A stretch of 64,000 nt of DNA from Phyllobacterium calauticae (lineage in GTDB: Bacteria > Pseudomonadota > Alphaproteobacteria > Rhizobiales > Rhizobiaceae), in the NCBI RefSeq assembly GCF_019991125.1, contig NZ_JAGENB010000003.1, forward strand, positions 124,001 through 188,000, read 5' to 3'. Under the pieces are notes generated by a model. The model was given only the letters and a program-made list of their open reading frames with translations, ran no database searches and was not told the origin of the DNA. Position 1 is the first letter of the stretch. The number at the start of each line of letters is the position of its first letter. Of the stretch, positions 9,207 through 17,628 are shown piece after piece. Both the position numbers and the translations under genes were made by a program.

Positions 9207-10337
9207 TTAGCGCAACGCGCGTAAGACTTTCCACTTGAGCGGCCTGAGTTTCTGCCACAAGGGCGTCGCACGCAGCCTCTCCATCACCCGCAACCGCGTT
9301 GCGATGACCCGTCCCCGCGCCGTGCGGACAAGCGTCATCTTTTTCAGGTCGATGGTGACGTCGCAGCAGTTCAGCTTCCATGGCTCGTCGCCGATGCCGA
9401 GGTCCAGGCAATCATAGCCGCTATCGAGCAAATGGCGCAGCAGCAGATAGTGCAGCACCCGCCCCGGAGAATATTTGGACCATTCGCCGGATTCAAACGT
9501 GAACACCAGCCCGTAATAGTGCCTGCCTTCGACCAGCGCCCACATCGCCGCGATAACCTGGCCGTTCACGACAAGCGCGGACAGGTGCAGCGCATTTGCC
9601 GCGGCAAAATTGTCGGTTCCCAGCGTGAAAAAGCTCTGCTTCTCCGGCTCCTTGTCGAAACCCGGCACCTGCGTTTCTTCAAACCGGCGCTGTTTCTGGG
9701 CAAGCAGCGTCTCCAGAACAAAGGCGCGTTCTTCCGGCGTCCCGGCAATCAGCAGCCGGCATTCGCCCAGCCGCTCGAGCGCCCGATGCCGGTTCCGCAG
9801 GTTCTTCGACCCCGGCTGCGACTGATCGACCTCCGGCCAGCTGCGCTTGAGGTTTGTCAGGTGGCACGACTCGCCGTTCAAGTCTTCAGCCAGCAGGAAC
9901 AGCGGATTCGTGCGGTCGCGGATTTGCTCCGGCATTTTGTCGAAGATCGCCATGTCGAACGGCGGCAAAGCCTCTGCAATCCTGTTCCACAGCTGTTCGG
10001 CGGATGTTCGGGTCCATTCATCGCCGTTGGGAAACAGGATCGGCGCGTTGTAATCCGCCACGCCATCGTCGACGAAGGTGAGGACGCGCCCGCCATGGCG
10101 GGACGAGAGGCTGAACGGCAGAAAGCACAGCGGATTTCCGGAGATATCCCAGACCTCGACCAGACAAAGCTGGTTGCCCGGCCGGGTGCCATAGGATGCC
10201 AGCCATGTCTGCAGGAATGTGGTCGTCTGGAAAATATACTGCCTTGCATCCGTGGCCGTACCGGCCGCCGGCCATAGAGGCGAGAGCTGATCGGGATGGC
10301 TGTAAACCCGGATATCATATTCTGGAATCACAAACAC
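9207..10337 (-). CDS. GNAT protein of the CelD/BcsL (FemAB-like) family
   Basis: The 376-residue protein has the features of the BcsL/CelD family found with cellulose and exopolysaccharide genes: an N-terminal half with FQTTTFLQTWLASYG, and a C-terminal GNAT domain (about 190-330) with LSALVVNGQVIAAMWALVEG, YYGLVFTFE and YSPGRVLHYLLLRHLLDSG, the last being the acyl-CoA loop region. The basic C-terminus may contact membrane or lipid carrier. Family members are proposed to acylate sugars in polysaccharide precursors. It is the first gene of a minus-strand unit and its promoter lies in 10338-10477, shared with the divergent FAD oxidoreductase gene. Confidence 0.78.
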   Translation of the reverse strand: MFVIPEYDIRVYSHPDQLSPLWPAAGTATDARQYIFQTTTFLQTWLASYGTRPGNQLCLVEVWDISGNPLCFLPFSLSSRHGGRVLTFVDDGVADYNAPILFPNGDEWTRTSAEQLWNRIAEALPPFDMAIFDKMPEQIRDRTNPLFLLAEDLNGESCHLTNLKRSWPEVDQSQPGSKNLRNRHRALERLGECRLLIAGTPEERAFVLETLLAQKQRRFEETQVPGFDKEPEKQSFFTLGTDNFAAANALHLSALVVNGQVIAAMWALVEGRHYYGLVFTFESGEWSKYSPGRVLHYLLLRHLLDSGYDCLDLGIGDEPWKLNCCDVTIDLKKMTLVRTARGRVIATRLRVMERLRATPLWQKLRPLKWKVLRALR

Positions 10338-10477
10338 TCACCCCTTCACGACACACGCATACGTGAACACTCTATCCACAACCAGCATAATCGATTGTTT
10401 AACATACATCTTATTTACGCTGTATTATCCGGCTTCACATTGACTGATCGAGCTGTCTACAGGTCTGCGGAGCATGC

Positions 10478-11674
10478 ATGGTTGAACCGGAATTGGCAAT
10501 TCAAGGGACGGAGGCACAGCCCATCCAGACCGATGTGGTGATCATCGGCGGCGGGCTGGCAGGAGCCAGTGCCGCCATCGCGCTGTTCCGTCAGGGCTAC
10601 GGTGTGACCCTGATCAGCAGCCACGAGCGTCATCCGCCGGACTTTCGCGCCGAGAAAGTCGCGCAAACCCAGATGGAGTTGTTCGAGCGCATCGGTCTTG
10701 GCGATGTCGTGCGTGCCGAGGTGACCGCTTTTGACGGCGTATGGCTCCACCGATTCGGCCGGTTCGAGCGAACCACGACGCCCGAATATGGCGGCGATTA
10801 TTCCGATCTGGTCAATACAGTGCGCCGGGCCATCCCTGCGGGCGTGCGTTCCATTGTCGGCCGGGTCGATGACATCGCGACCAGCGAAAACCTGCAGCAC
10901 GTGACATTGTCCGATGGCCGGAAATTCACCGCACGGCTCCTGATCGTTGCCACGGGGCTCGGCGATACGATCCGCAAGAAGCTCGGGATCGAACGGGACA
11001 TCATAAGCCCGCAGCATTCGCTGTGCTGCGGTTTCGATCTGGTACAGCCGCGATCGCATTTTCCCTTTCCATCCCTCGTGTGGAACGGGGCAAAATTCAA
11101 TGACCGCGTATCCTACCTCACGCTCTTTCCTATAGGCGATAAAATTCGCGCCAACTTCTTCGTTTATCGGACATCGTCGGAGGAATGGACCCGCACATTC
11201 CGGGATCAGCCCGCGCAGGGTTTGCGCGCTGTGATGCCGGGTCTGGAAAGGATGTTTGGCGAAATCACCATTGCCGGTCCGGTCATTGCCCGCCCCATTG
11301 ACCTGGTACAGGTGCACAATCACGAACAGGATGGGGTTGTTCTCATCGGGGACGCCTTCTGCGTCGTCTGCCCGATCACCGGCACGGGGATTGAAAAGGC
11401 CCTCACCGACGTGGACCGGTTGTGCAACACATATATTCCGCGCTGGTTCAAAAGTGCGGGCATGTCCAAGGCAAAAATCCGCGAATTTTACGCCGACCCC
11501 ATCAAAACGGCCCGGGACGCTTCGGCAATGAAGATGAGTTTCGACGCGAAGAAGATCAAAACCGACCTTGGCATGCGCTGGAAATTGCGGCGGCTGCGCA
11601 GCAACACGCTGGGCCGTGCGCGCTACGTGGTGCGCGCCACCGTCAAGCAGCTGCGGTCACCGGCACCCAAATAA
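10478..11674 (+). CDS. FAD-dependent oxidoreductase (UbiH/halogenase-like)
   Basis: The 398-residue protein has an N-terminal dinucleotide-binding motif VVIIGGGLAGASAAIAL at residues 20-36 and the second FAD motif VVLIGDAFCVVCPITGTGIE near 288-307, the signature of the class A flavin monooxygenase/geranylgeranyl-reductase superfamily. GGAG at 10469-10472 is five bases from the ATG. There is no membrane helix. The family hydroxylates, halogenates or reduces small molecules; no halogenase WxWxIP motif was noticed. It is a single gene divergent from the BcsL-like gene and convergent with the methyltransferase. A flavin enzyme of this type is unusual in a polysaccharide locus; the substrate is unknown. 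Confidence 0.78.
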   Translation: MVEPELAIQGTEAQPIQTDVVIIGGGLAGASAAIALFRQGYGVTLISSHERHPPDFRAEKVAQTQMELFERIGLGDVVRAEVTAFDGVWLHRFGRFERTTTPEYGGDYSDLVNTVRRAIPAGVRSIVGRVDDIATSENLQHVTLSDGRKFTARLLIVATGLGDTIRKKLGIERDIISPQHSLCCGFDLVQPRSHFPFPSLVWNGAKFNDRVSYLTLFPIGDKIRANFFVYRTSSEEWTRTFRDQPAQGLRAVMPGLERMFGEITIAGPVIARPIDLVQVHNHEQDGVVLIGDAFCVVCPITGTGIEKALTDVDRLCNTYIPRWFKSAGMSKAKIREFYADPIKTARDASAMKMSFDAKKIKTDLGMRWKLRRLRSNTLGRARYVVRATVKQLRSPAPK

Positions 11675-11698
11675 GTACCGGCGTATCGGGATTTCCGT

Positions 11699-12583
11699 TC
11701 ACGGCCATTCCGCAATGACCACGCCGGACAGCATGTCCATCTGCATATCAGGCCGGTCGAAGGGCGGCGCCATTCCCGAAACGGAACGGGCCAGATGCTC
11801 CTGCGGGATTGCACGGGCATTGATGACGCGGACATTTTTCCAGCCATTGGCTTCGAATGCCCTGACATAGTCCAGCGGGCGGCGCCTGTTGGGCTGTCCG
11901 GGGAAGGAAAACAGCCGGTAAAGACCTTCCGAGTATCGATAGATATTGTTCGGATCCTGTTCGCGGATCCAGCGGGAGTGTGTCTGATAATCGACAATGT
12001 GCTCGGCGATGCAGCCGCTGCGGGCAACCTTGGAGATATTGGCAATCGTCGCTTCGATGTCGTCATAGTGCTCGAATGCGGCACAGCTCAGGATCAGATC
12101 GAACTTTCTGTTGTCCGCCAGCCGGGGAATGTCGAAATCCCGGCCGACGCGATAGCTGAACAGGTCGGAATCGGGGCCTTCGGTCAGTTGTTTCGCCCGG
12201 TCGATACTGGGAGCATAGGCTTCGCGCTCCGGAAACAGGTCGAGAAGTTTGGCAAAATAGGCGGCTGGCTCCGTACCCGCGAGTTCGAACACGTCAACGG
12301 CATGATAGGACTTGGCGCCATAGCCGAGCAGGATGGCCCCGGTGCCGAGCGACGACCCCGGACACAGCTCAAGGACGTCCTTGCCCTCCAGATCGAAGCC
12401 GGCGGGCAGATACCGCTTCCACGAGGCAACGGTGTCGTAGACATAGTCGATGCGGCCATCGGTGTCGGAACGGTCGACCTTGTTGGGCGTCGTATAGCCC
12501 TGCAGCTTGTTTTTTGCCCAGGCCAGAGCGAGGAAAACAATGCCGATCCCGTACATGGCCGCATTGCGCATACTGTGTCCCAT
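11699..12583 (-). CDS. SAM-dependent methyltransferase, N-terminally membrane-associated
   Basis: The 294-residue protein has a class I methyltransferase motif I, VLELCPGSSLGTGAILL, at about residues 70-86, followed by an acidic residue at the end of the next strand (YHAVDVFE) and motif IV-like FDLILSCAAFEHYDD near 163-177. A hydrophobic stretch at about 8-22 (AMYGIGIVFLALAWA) may tether it to the membrane. It could methylate a sugar or lipid of the surface polysaccharide; this is inference from location. The gene is convergent with the FAD oxidoreductase, 24 bases apart with no clear terminator. Its upstream gap (12584-12792) is shared with the divergent YciI gene. Confidence 0.8.
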   Translation of the reverse strand: MGHSMRNAAMYGIGIVFLALAWAKNKLQGYTTPNKVDRSDTDGRIDYVYDTVASWKRYLPAGFDLEGKDVLELCPGSSLGTGAILLGYGAKSYHAVDVFELAGTEPAAYFAKLLDLFPEREAYAPSIDRAKQLTEGPDSDLFSYRVGRDFDIPRLADNRKFDLILSCAAFEHYDDIEATIANISKVARSGCIAEHIVDYQTHSRWIREQDPNNIYRYSEGLYRLFSFPGQPNRRRPLDYVRAFEANGWKNVRVINARAIPQEHLARSVSGMAPPFDRPDMQMDMLSGVVIAEWP

Positions 12584-12792
12584 TCATTACCCCGTCACTT
12601 GGTTCTTTAACCGCCGGCTGGCTGTGCACGTTCGCCTGCCAGGCATTAGAGAGCAGTTTCGTTTCCAGCGTCAACCGCTGGTTGCCAACGAATTTCACTC
12701 CGCAAGGCGAGCCGAGACAGGCTTGCAATTTTTCTCGACCTCATGTCGGGATCGGCGATAGTGGTTCGTCTTGAGGAAGAAGGAGTAACGGG

Positions 12793-13167
12793 ATGCTTTA
12801 CGCCATACTTTGCTACAACATGGAGGACGTGGTCGGTTCGTGGTCCAAGGAGGAAGACGACCTTGTCATGGAACGGCTTGGTGTCGTGCAGGACAAGCTC
12901 GCCAAATCAGGCAAGCTGGGGCCTGTGGCCCGGCTGCTGCCCACGACTGCCGCGACAACGCTGCGCAAATCCCGCGGCGAGCCCCTCGTCATCGACGGCC
13001 CCTTCGCCGAGACAAAGGAACAGTTTCTCGGATTCTACGTGGTTGACTGCGAATCGCTCGACGAGGCGCTCGACATCGCCCGCGATCTGGCACAGGCCAA
13101 TCCCGGACAGGGTTCCTACGAGATACGCCCGATCGCCTTGTTCAGACCCGGATCGGGTTCCCAATGA
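12793..13167 (+). CDS. YciI/DGPF-domain protein linked to an ECF42 sigma factor
   Basis: The 124-residue protein has the YCII/DGPF fold with its name-giving motif as IDGPFAETKEQ at residues 67-77. An AGGAG at 12780-12784 precedes the ATG with good spacing. DGPF proteins are encoded next to, and sometimes regulated by, ECF42 sigma factors; the present gene overlaps the sigma gene by four bases (ATGA at 13164-13167), so they are co-translated. Its biochemical activity is unknown for the family; a small-molecule-binding or lyase-like role has been suggested for YCII proteins. No TM segment or signal peptide. Confidence 0.9.
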   Translation: MLYAILCYNMEDVVGSWSKEEDDLVMERLGVVQDKLAKSGKLGPVARLLPTTAATTLRKSRGEPLVIDGPFAETKEQFLGFYVVDCESLDEALDIARDLAQANPGQGSYEIRPIALFRPGSGSQ

Positions 13168-14405
13168 CCGACCCGGCCTGGATCGATGCCGCGCTGACAG
13201 CCGCACGCCCGCAGGCCGTGGGTGCCCTGTTGCGCTATTTCCGCAATCTCGACACGGCGGAAGAAGCCTTCCAGGAGGCCTGTCTGCGCGCGCTGAAGAA
13301 CTGGCCGAAGAACGGCCCGCCGCGTGACCCCACGGCGTGGCTGATCTTCGTCGGCCGCAACAGCGCCATCGATACCGTACGGCGTCAGGCCAAGCAGCAG
13401 CCACTGCCGCCCGAAGACCTGCTGTCCGACCTCGGAGATGCCGAATCGGCCATCGCCGAGAAGATCGACAGCGCCGACTACCGCGACGATATCCTCCGGC
13501 TGCTGTTCATCTGCTGTCATCCGGATCTTCCAGCCACGCAGCAGATTGCGCTGGCACTGCGCATCGTGTCGGGACTTTCGGTCCGCCAGATCGCCCAGGC
13601 GTTTCTTGTCGGCGAAAGCGCCATGGAGCAGCGCATCACCCGAGCCAAGGGTCGGATTTCCTCCGGCGACATCCCGTTCGACACACCCGATGCCTTCGAG
13701 CGGGCAGAACGGCTTTCGGCCGTGAGTGCAATGATCTACCTGATCTTCAACGAGGGTTACTCGGCCGGCAGCACGGAAGTGGCAGCGCGGTTTCCGCTGT
13801 GCGACGAGGCGATCCGGCTGGCGCGCCTGCTCCTGCGCATTTTCCCGGCGGAACCGGAGATCATGGGGCTGACCGCTCTCCTGCTGCTGCAGCACGCCCG
13901 CGCCAAGGCCCGTTTCGACGCGGAAGGCGCGGTCGTTCTTCTGGACGATCAGGACCGCGGCCTGTGGAACCAGACGATGATCGCCGAAGGGCTTGCCCTG
14001 ATCGACAAGGCCATGCGCCACCGGCAGCCGGGTGCCTATCAGGTGCAGGCGGCCATTGCCGCCCTGCACGCGCGGGCCCGGCAGCCGCAGGATACGGACT
14101 GGCTGGAAATCGATCAGCTCTATGCCGCGCTCGAACGGATAAGCCCCTCACCCGTGGTCACGCTGAATCGCTCCATAGCGGTGGCCAAGGTGCATGGTGC
14201 CGAGGCGGCGCTGCTGCTGATCGAGCCGCTGGAAGACAGGCTTTCCGGCTATTTTCACTTCTTCGGCGTCAAGGGCGGGCTGCTGATGCAGCTTGGCCGC
14301 AGCCGGGAGGCACGCATTGCCTTCGACCGCGCGATAGCCCTTGCCAATACACCGGCTGAAGCCGCCCACATCCGCATGCATCTCGACCGCCTCAGCCAGA
14401 ACTGA
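13164..14405 (+). CDS. ECF42-type RNA polymerase sigma factor with C-terminal TPR-like extension
   Basis: The 413-residue protein combines sigma region 2 (residues about 8-75: LRYFRNLDTAEEAFQEACLRAL, then PTAWLIFVGRNSAIDTVRR) and region 4 (about 110-160: LRLLFICCHPDLP, AFLVGESAMEQRITRAKGRI) with a long helical tail starting at IYLIFNEGYSAGS (about 190) and ending near 405. That tail, of TPR type, is what sets ECF42 apart from short ECF factors and replaces a classical anti-sigma factor. The partner DGPF gene lies directly upstream with a four-base overlap, and an SRPBCC gene follows. The regulon and signal are unknown here; ECF42 factors often direct their own DGPF gene. Confidence 0.92.
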   Translation: MTDPAWIDAALTAARPQAVGALLRYFRNLDTAEEAFQEACLRALKNWPKNGPPRDPTAWLIFVGRNSAIDTVRRQAKQQPLPPEDLLSDLGDAESAIAEKIDSADYRDDILRLLFICCHPDLPATQQIALALRIVSGLSVRQIAQAFLVGESAMEQRITRAKGRISSGDIPFDTPDAFERAERLSAVSAMIYLIFNEGYSAGSTEVAARFPLCDEAIRLARLLLRIFPAEPEIMGLTALLLLQHARAKARFDAEGAVVLLDDQDRGLWNQTMIAEGLALIDKAMRHRQPGAYQVQAAIAALHARARQPQDTDWLEIDQLYAALERISPSPVVTLNRSIAVAKVHGAEAALLLIEPLEDRLSGYFHFFGVKGGLLMQLGRSREARIAFDRAIALANTPAEAAHIRMHLDRLSQN

Positions 14406-14495
14406 TCGCGAAAAATAGGAAAAATTCCGATACCGTGTCGGCCTCGCCGATTGCCATTCGTCCTTGCATCGAAACCATTCACGCAGGAGACCATC

Positions 14496-14972
14496 ATGAC
14501 ATCCACCAGCGAAATCACCGACCGCGACCTCGTCATTACCCGCATCATCGATGCGCCCCGCGCAAACATATTCCGGGCCTGGACCGAGGTCGATCTTCTC
14601 AAGCAGTGGTTCGCGCCGCTGCCCTACACAACGCCGCACGCCGAGCTTGACGTGCGCGCCGGCGGCACCAGCGTCATCGTCATGCGCGGACCCGATGGCA
14701 CCGAGTTTCCCAATCAAGGCGTCTATCTCGAAGTCGTCGAAAACGAACGGCTCGTCTTCACCGATGCCTATACCAGCGACTGGAAGCCGTCGGAGAAACC
14801 GTTCATGACCGGCATCATCACGCTGGAAGATGCCGGCAGCGGCAAGACGAAATACACCGCGCTCGTCCGGCACTGGACGGTGGCCGACCGGGAAGCCCAC
14901 GAAAAAATGGGCTTTCATGCAGGTTGGGGTCTGTGCACCGACCAGCTCGCAGCCCTCGCTGCCAGGCTCTAA
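14496..14972 (+). CDS. SRPBCC (AHSA1-like) ligand-binding protein
   Basis: The start is set at 14496 because AGGAG at 14485-14489 stands six bases upstream; an in-frame ATG at 14451 lacks such a site. The 158-residue product has the helix-grip pattern of the AHSA1/SRPBCC family: ITRIIDAPRANIFRAWTEVD at the start, LKQWFAPLPYT, then alternating strands and a long C-terminal helix (GWGLCTDQLAALAARL). Such proteins bind small hydrophobic ligands or act as co-chaperone-like domains. It lies 90 bases after the ECF42 gene on the same strand, as SRPBCC genes often do next to DGPF/ECF genes, so it may belong to the same regulon. A bidirectional terminator follows. Confidence 0.88.
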   Translation: MTSTSEITDRDLVITRIIDAPRANIFRAWTEVDLLKQWFAPLPYTTPHAELDVRAGGTSVIVMRGPDGTEFPNQGVYLEVVENERLVFTDAYTSDWKPSEKPFMTGIITLEDAGSGKTKYTALVRHWTVADREAHEKMGFHAGWGLCTDQLAALAARL

Positions 14973-14991
14973 AACCCTTCATTTCACCTGC

Positions 14992-15023
14992 AAAAAAGCC
15001 ATCCGGAACCCGGATGGCTTTTT
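14992..15023. terminator. Bidirectional intrinsic terminator
   Basis: A perfect stem GCCATCCGG (14998-15006) with CCGGATGGC (15010-15018) and a three-base loop is flanked by an A run (14992-14997) and a T run (15019-15023). It can stop both the SRPBCC transcript and the convergent DUF475 transcript. Confidence 0.9.
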
Positions 15024-15042
15024 GTCGGGACATGGAAGCGGA

Positions 15043-16092
15043 TCAGGCGTGTTCCGCCTGATCCGGATGCCGGCGCCGGTAGCGGATCGACGACCAGAGC
15101 GAGAAGATGATGAGTGCCGCGCCGATCAAACCGGTGATCACTTCGGGAATATGAAACAAGGTCTGGCAATACATGATCACCGCAAGCACAAGGATCGCGT
15201 AGAATGCCCCGTGCTCGAGATAGCGGTACTGGCCGAGCGTCTCCTTCTCCACCATCATGATGGTCAGCGCGCGCACGTAGAACGCACCGATGCCCAGACC
15301 GATCGCAATGACAAACAGATTGGTCGACAGTGCGAACGCACCGATGACACCGTCGAACGAAAAACTCGCATCGAGCACTTCCAGATACAGGAACGCGCCA
15401 AGCCCGCCCTTGTGGACCGTGTCCATCTGTTCCTGCGAGGCATCGAGAAGCGCGCCAAGCCCCTCCACCACGAGGAAGGTCAGCAGGCCGTAAATGGCCG
15501 ACGTCAGGAACGTCACCGACTCCGCACCGTCGAGCTGCCTGGAAAAGAAGATGATCAATGCCAGGACCACGCCGACCTCGATGCCCTGCACCGAGGCAAA
15601 GCGGGACGCGCGGCTTTCAACGACGCGGATCCAGTGCACGTCTTTCTCATGATCGAAGAAGAACTTGAGGCCGACCATCAGGAGAAACGTACCGCCAAAG
15701 GCGGAAATGCCGACATGGGCGTCCTGCATGATCCGCGCATATTGTTCCGGATTTGAAATGGCCAGCTTCAGCGCCGAAATCGGATCGATCCACGCGGCGA
15801 TTGCAACAATTGCCAGCGGGAAGATGATCCGCATGCCGAACACGGCGATGATGATGCCCCATGTCAGAAACCGTCGCTGCCAGACCGGCGTCATGTCCCG
15901 GAGAATCCTGGCGTTCACAATCGCATTGTCGAAGGACAGCGAAATTTCAAGAATGCCCAGCACCGCACAGATGAAGAGGACTGATAATGTGCCTTCGACC
16001 GTTCCCGAATAGACGAACCCTATCCACGCGCCGAGCGCCAGTCCAACCGCCGTGAACAGAAACGGCCAGGTGAAGTACTTGTAAGTTGCCAT
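15043..16092 (-). CDS. DUF475 / TerC-family integral membrane protein
   Basis: The 349-residue protein has about nine membrane helices over its length and the TerC-type acidic helix motifs: LEISLSFDNAIVNARIL at about 48-64 and its repeat LEVLDASFSFDGVIGAFAL near 237-255, with the conserved Asp-Asn/Gly pairs that are thought to bind metal ions. The length and the FFDHEKDVHWI segment match the DUF475 branch rather than canonical TerC. TerC relatives are implicated in metal export or metallation of secreted proteins and in tellurite resistance; no other ter gene is nearby, so tellurite resistance should not be assumed. Transcribed alone, convergent with the SRPBCC gene. Confidence 0.85.
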   Translation of the reverse strand: MATYKYFTWPFLFTAVGLALGAWIGFVYSGTVEGTLSVLFICAVLGILEISLSFDNAIVNARILRDMTPVWQRRFLTWGIIIAVFGMRIIFPLAIVAIAAWIDPISALKLAISNPEQYARIMQDAHVGISAFGGTFLLMVGLKFFFDHEKDVHWIRVVESRASRFASVQGIEVGVVLALIIFFSRQLDGAESVTFLTSAIYGLLTFLVVEGLGALLDASQEQMDTVHKGGLGAFLYLEVLDASFSFDGVIGAFALSTNLFVIAIGLGIGAFYVRALTIMMVEKETLGQYRYLEHGAFYAILVLAVIMYCQTLFHIPEVITGLIGAALIIFSLWSSIRYRRRHPDQAEHA

Positions 16093-16272
16093 ATTTAATT
16101 CCTGCTAGAGTCTCCCAGATTGCTATCGGGGCCGGAAATCAAAACGGCGGTCACGACCGAGAGATCGGAACTTATGTACCGGTTGAATATGAATTCGCGC
16201 GCAATAGCAATCACCCGCCCCCCTTAGACTGCATAATCCTGTCGCAATCCTGTCGCGGCGCCGGTCCGGCTG

Positions 16273-17490
16273 TCAATCCGCGGGTTTGCGGACCGAATAG
16301 ATCACCACGGGCAAGGCGGAGCGCCACGCATCAAAGGAACCGAGCGGCTGCGCCTGTGCAACGGCAAGTTTCGTCAGCTCGCCGCCGAACCTGCCGCGCC
16401 AGCCGATCAGTGCCGCCTCGCTCTGCAGGGTCACCGCATTGGCCACAAGCCGCCCGCCCGGCTTCAGCGCGTTCCAGCAGGCCTCCATCACGCCGCTGTC
16501 GGTAACGCCGCCGCCGATGAAAATGGCGTCCGGGCTGGCCAGACCAGAGAGTGCTGCCGGGGCTTCCCCGCGGACGAGCTGCAGATCCGGAACACCCAGC
16601 GCCCGGGCATTGCGCTCGATGACGCCTTGCCGCCCGTCATTGGCTTCCACGGCGATTGTCCGGCAGGAGGGATCGCTCCGCATCCATTCGATGCCGATGG
16701 AGCCGCATCCGGCCCCGACGTCCCACAGCAGCTCTCCAGGACGCGGCCCGAGCCGCGCCAGGGTGACAGCGCGGACATCCCGCTTGGTCAACTGGCCGTC
16801 ATTCTCATAGGCCTCGTCAGGCAGGCCGGAAAGGATGGAATAGGAGCGCGCCTCCGGTTCGGCCGATCCGCAATCCACCGCGAGAACATTGAGATCGGCC
16901 CCGCGCGGATGCGTCCAATCCCTGGCCACGCCGTCGACCCGGTGTTCCGCCTCACCGCCCATATGTTCCAGAACCGTAAGCCTGGCCGAACCGAATCCGC
17001 TGTCCACCAGCATCCGCGCGACCTTCGCGGGCGTATCGCCATCATTGCTCAAGATGAGCAGCCTGACTCCCGGTGTGAACGACTTGAACAATGTCTCAAC
17101 CGGACGGCCGTGCACGCTGAGCAGATGCACATGCTGCACCGGCCAGCCCATTGCAGCCGCTGCGAGCGAGAAGGATGCGGGTGCCGGCAGAATCCGCATC
17201 TCGGCCCGATCGAAGAAACGTGTCAAAGTTGCACCCATGCCGAAATGCATGGGATCGCCGCTGGCAAGCACCACCACTTGGGTGCCGCGCAACGCCGTCA
17301 GGGTGGGATAGACATCGGAAAAGGGTGTCGGCCATGCGATCCGCTTTGCCGCAAGTGTTTCCGGCAGGAATTCGAGGTGCCGCCTGCCGCCGAAAACCGT
17401 GGTGGCATGGTCCAGCGCGGCGCGGGCATTGGCACCCAGTCCGCCATAGCCGTCTTCACCAATCCCGATAATCGTCAGCCAAGGCGTCAT
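16273..17490 (-). CDS. cobL: Precorrin-6Y C5,15-methyltransferase (decarboxylating), CbiE-CbiT fusion
   Basis: The 405-residue protein is the fused CobL form. The N-terminal half (about 1-205) is a tetrapyrrole methylase of CbiE type ([14 protein letters not shown] at the start, [18 protein letters not shown] near 72-89, LLSVHGRP). The C-terminal half is Cbi[21 protein letters not shown], then the SAM motif [15 protein letters not shown] near 255-270 and [12 protein letters not shown]. CobL methylates precorrin-6B at C5 and C15 and removes the acetate carboxyl of ring C in the aerobic B12 pathway. It is divergent from cobG, sharing the 138-base region 17491-17628. Confidence 0.95.
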   Translation of the reverse strand: MTPWLTIIGIGEDGYGGLGANARAALDHATTVFGGRRHLEFLPETLAAKRIAWPTPFSDVYPTLTALRGTQVVVLASGDPMHFGMGATLTRFFDRAEMRILPAPASFSLAAAAMGWPVQHVHLLSVHGRPVETLFKSFTPGVRLLILSNDGDTPAKVARMLVDSGFGSARLTVLEHMGGEAEHRVDGVARDWTHPRGADLNVLAVDCGSAEPEARSYSILSGLPDEAYENDGQLTKRDVRAVTLARLGPRPGELLWDVGAGCGSIGIEWMRSDPSCRTIAVEANDGRQGVIERNARALGVPDLQLVRGEAPAALSGLASPDAIFIGGGVTDSGVMEACWNALKPGGRLVANAVTLQSEAALIGWRGRFGGELTKLAVAQAQPLGSFDAWRSALPVVIYSVRKPAD

Positions 17491-17628
17491 GTCATGTCCC
17501 GTTGATTGCAGAGGCTATGCATGCCCGAAAGCGCCGGAAGGGTCAACGAAGCTCAAACAGCATGCCCGTTGCAATTGCGGATCATATTTCTTTCCTCCGC
17601 ACCGGCCATCCTGTAAAACCCTGATCCG
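17491..17628. promoter_or_regulatory. Divergent promoter region of cobL and cobG
   Basis: This gap must hold the promoters of both cobalamin units. No sequence resembling the conserved B12-box of a cobalamin riboswitch was found, and the region is too short for two full riboswitches. Confidence 0.4.

Noticed and set aside
15043-16092. Tellurite-resistance gene terC
   Set aside because: The length and motifs fit the DUF475 branch and no other ter gene is present.
17491-17628. Cobalamin riboswitch for cobL/cobG
   Set aside because: No B12-box-like core was seen and the gap is too short.
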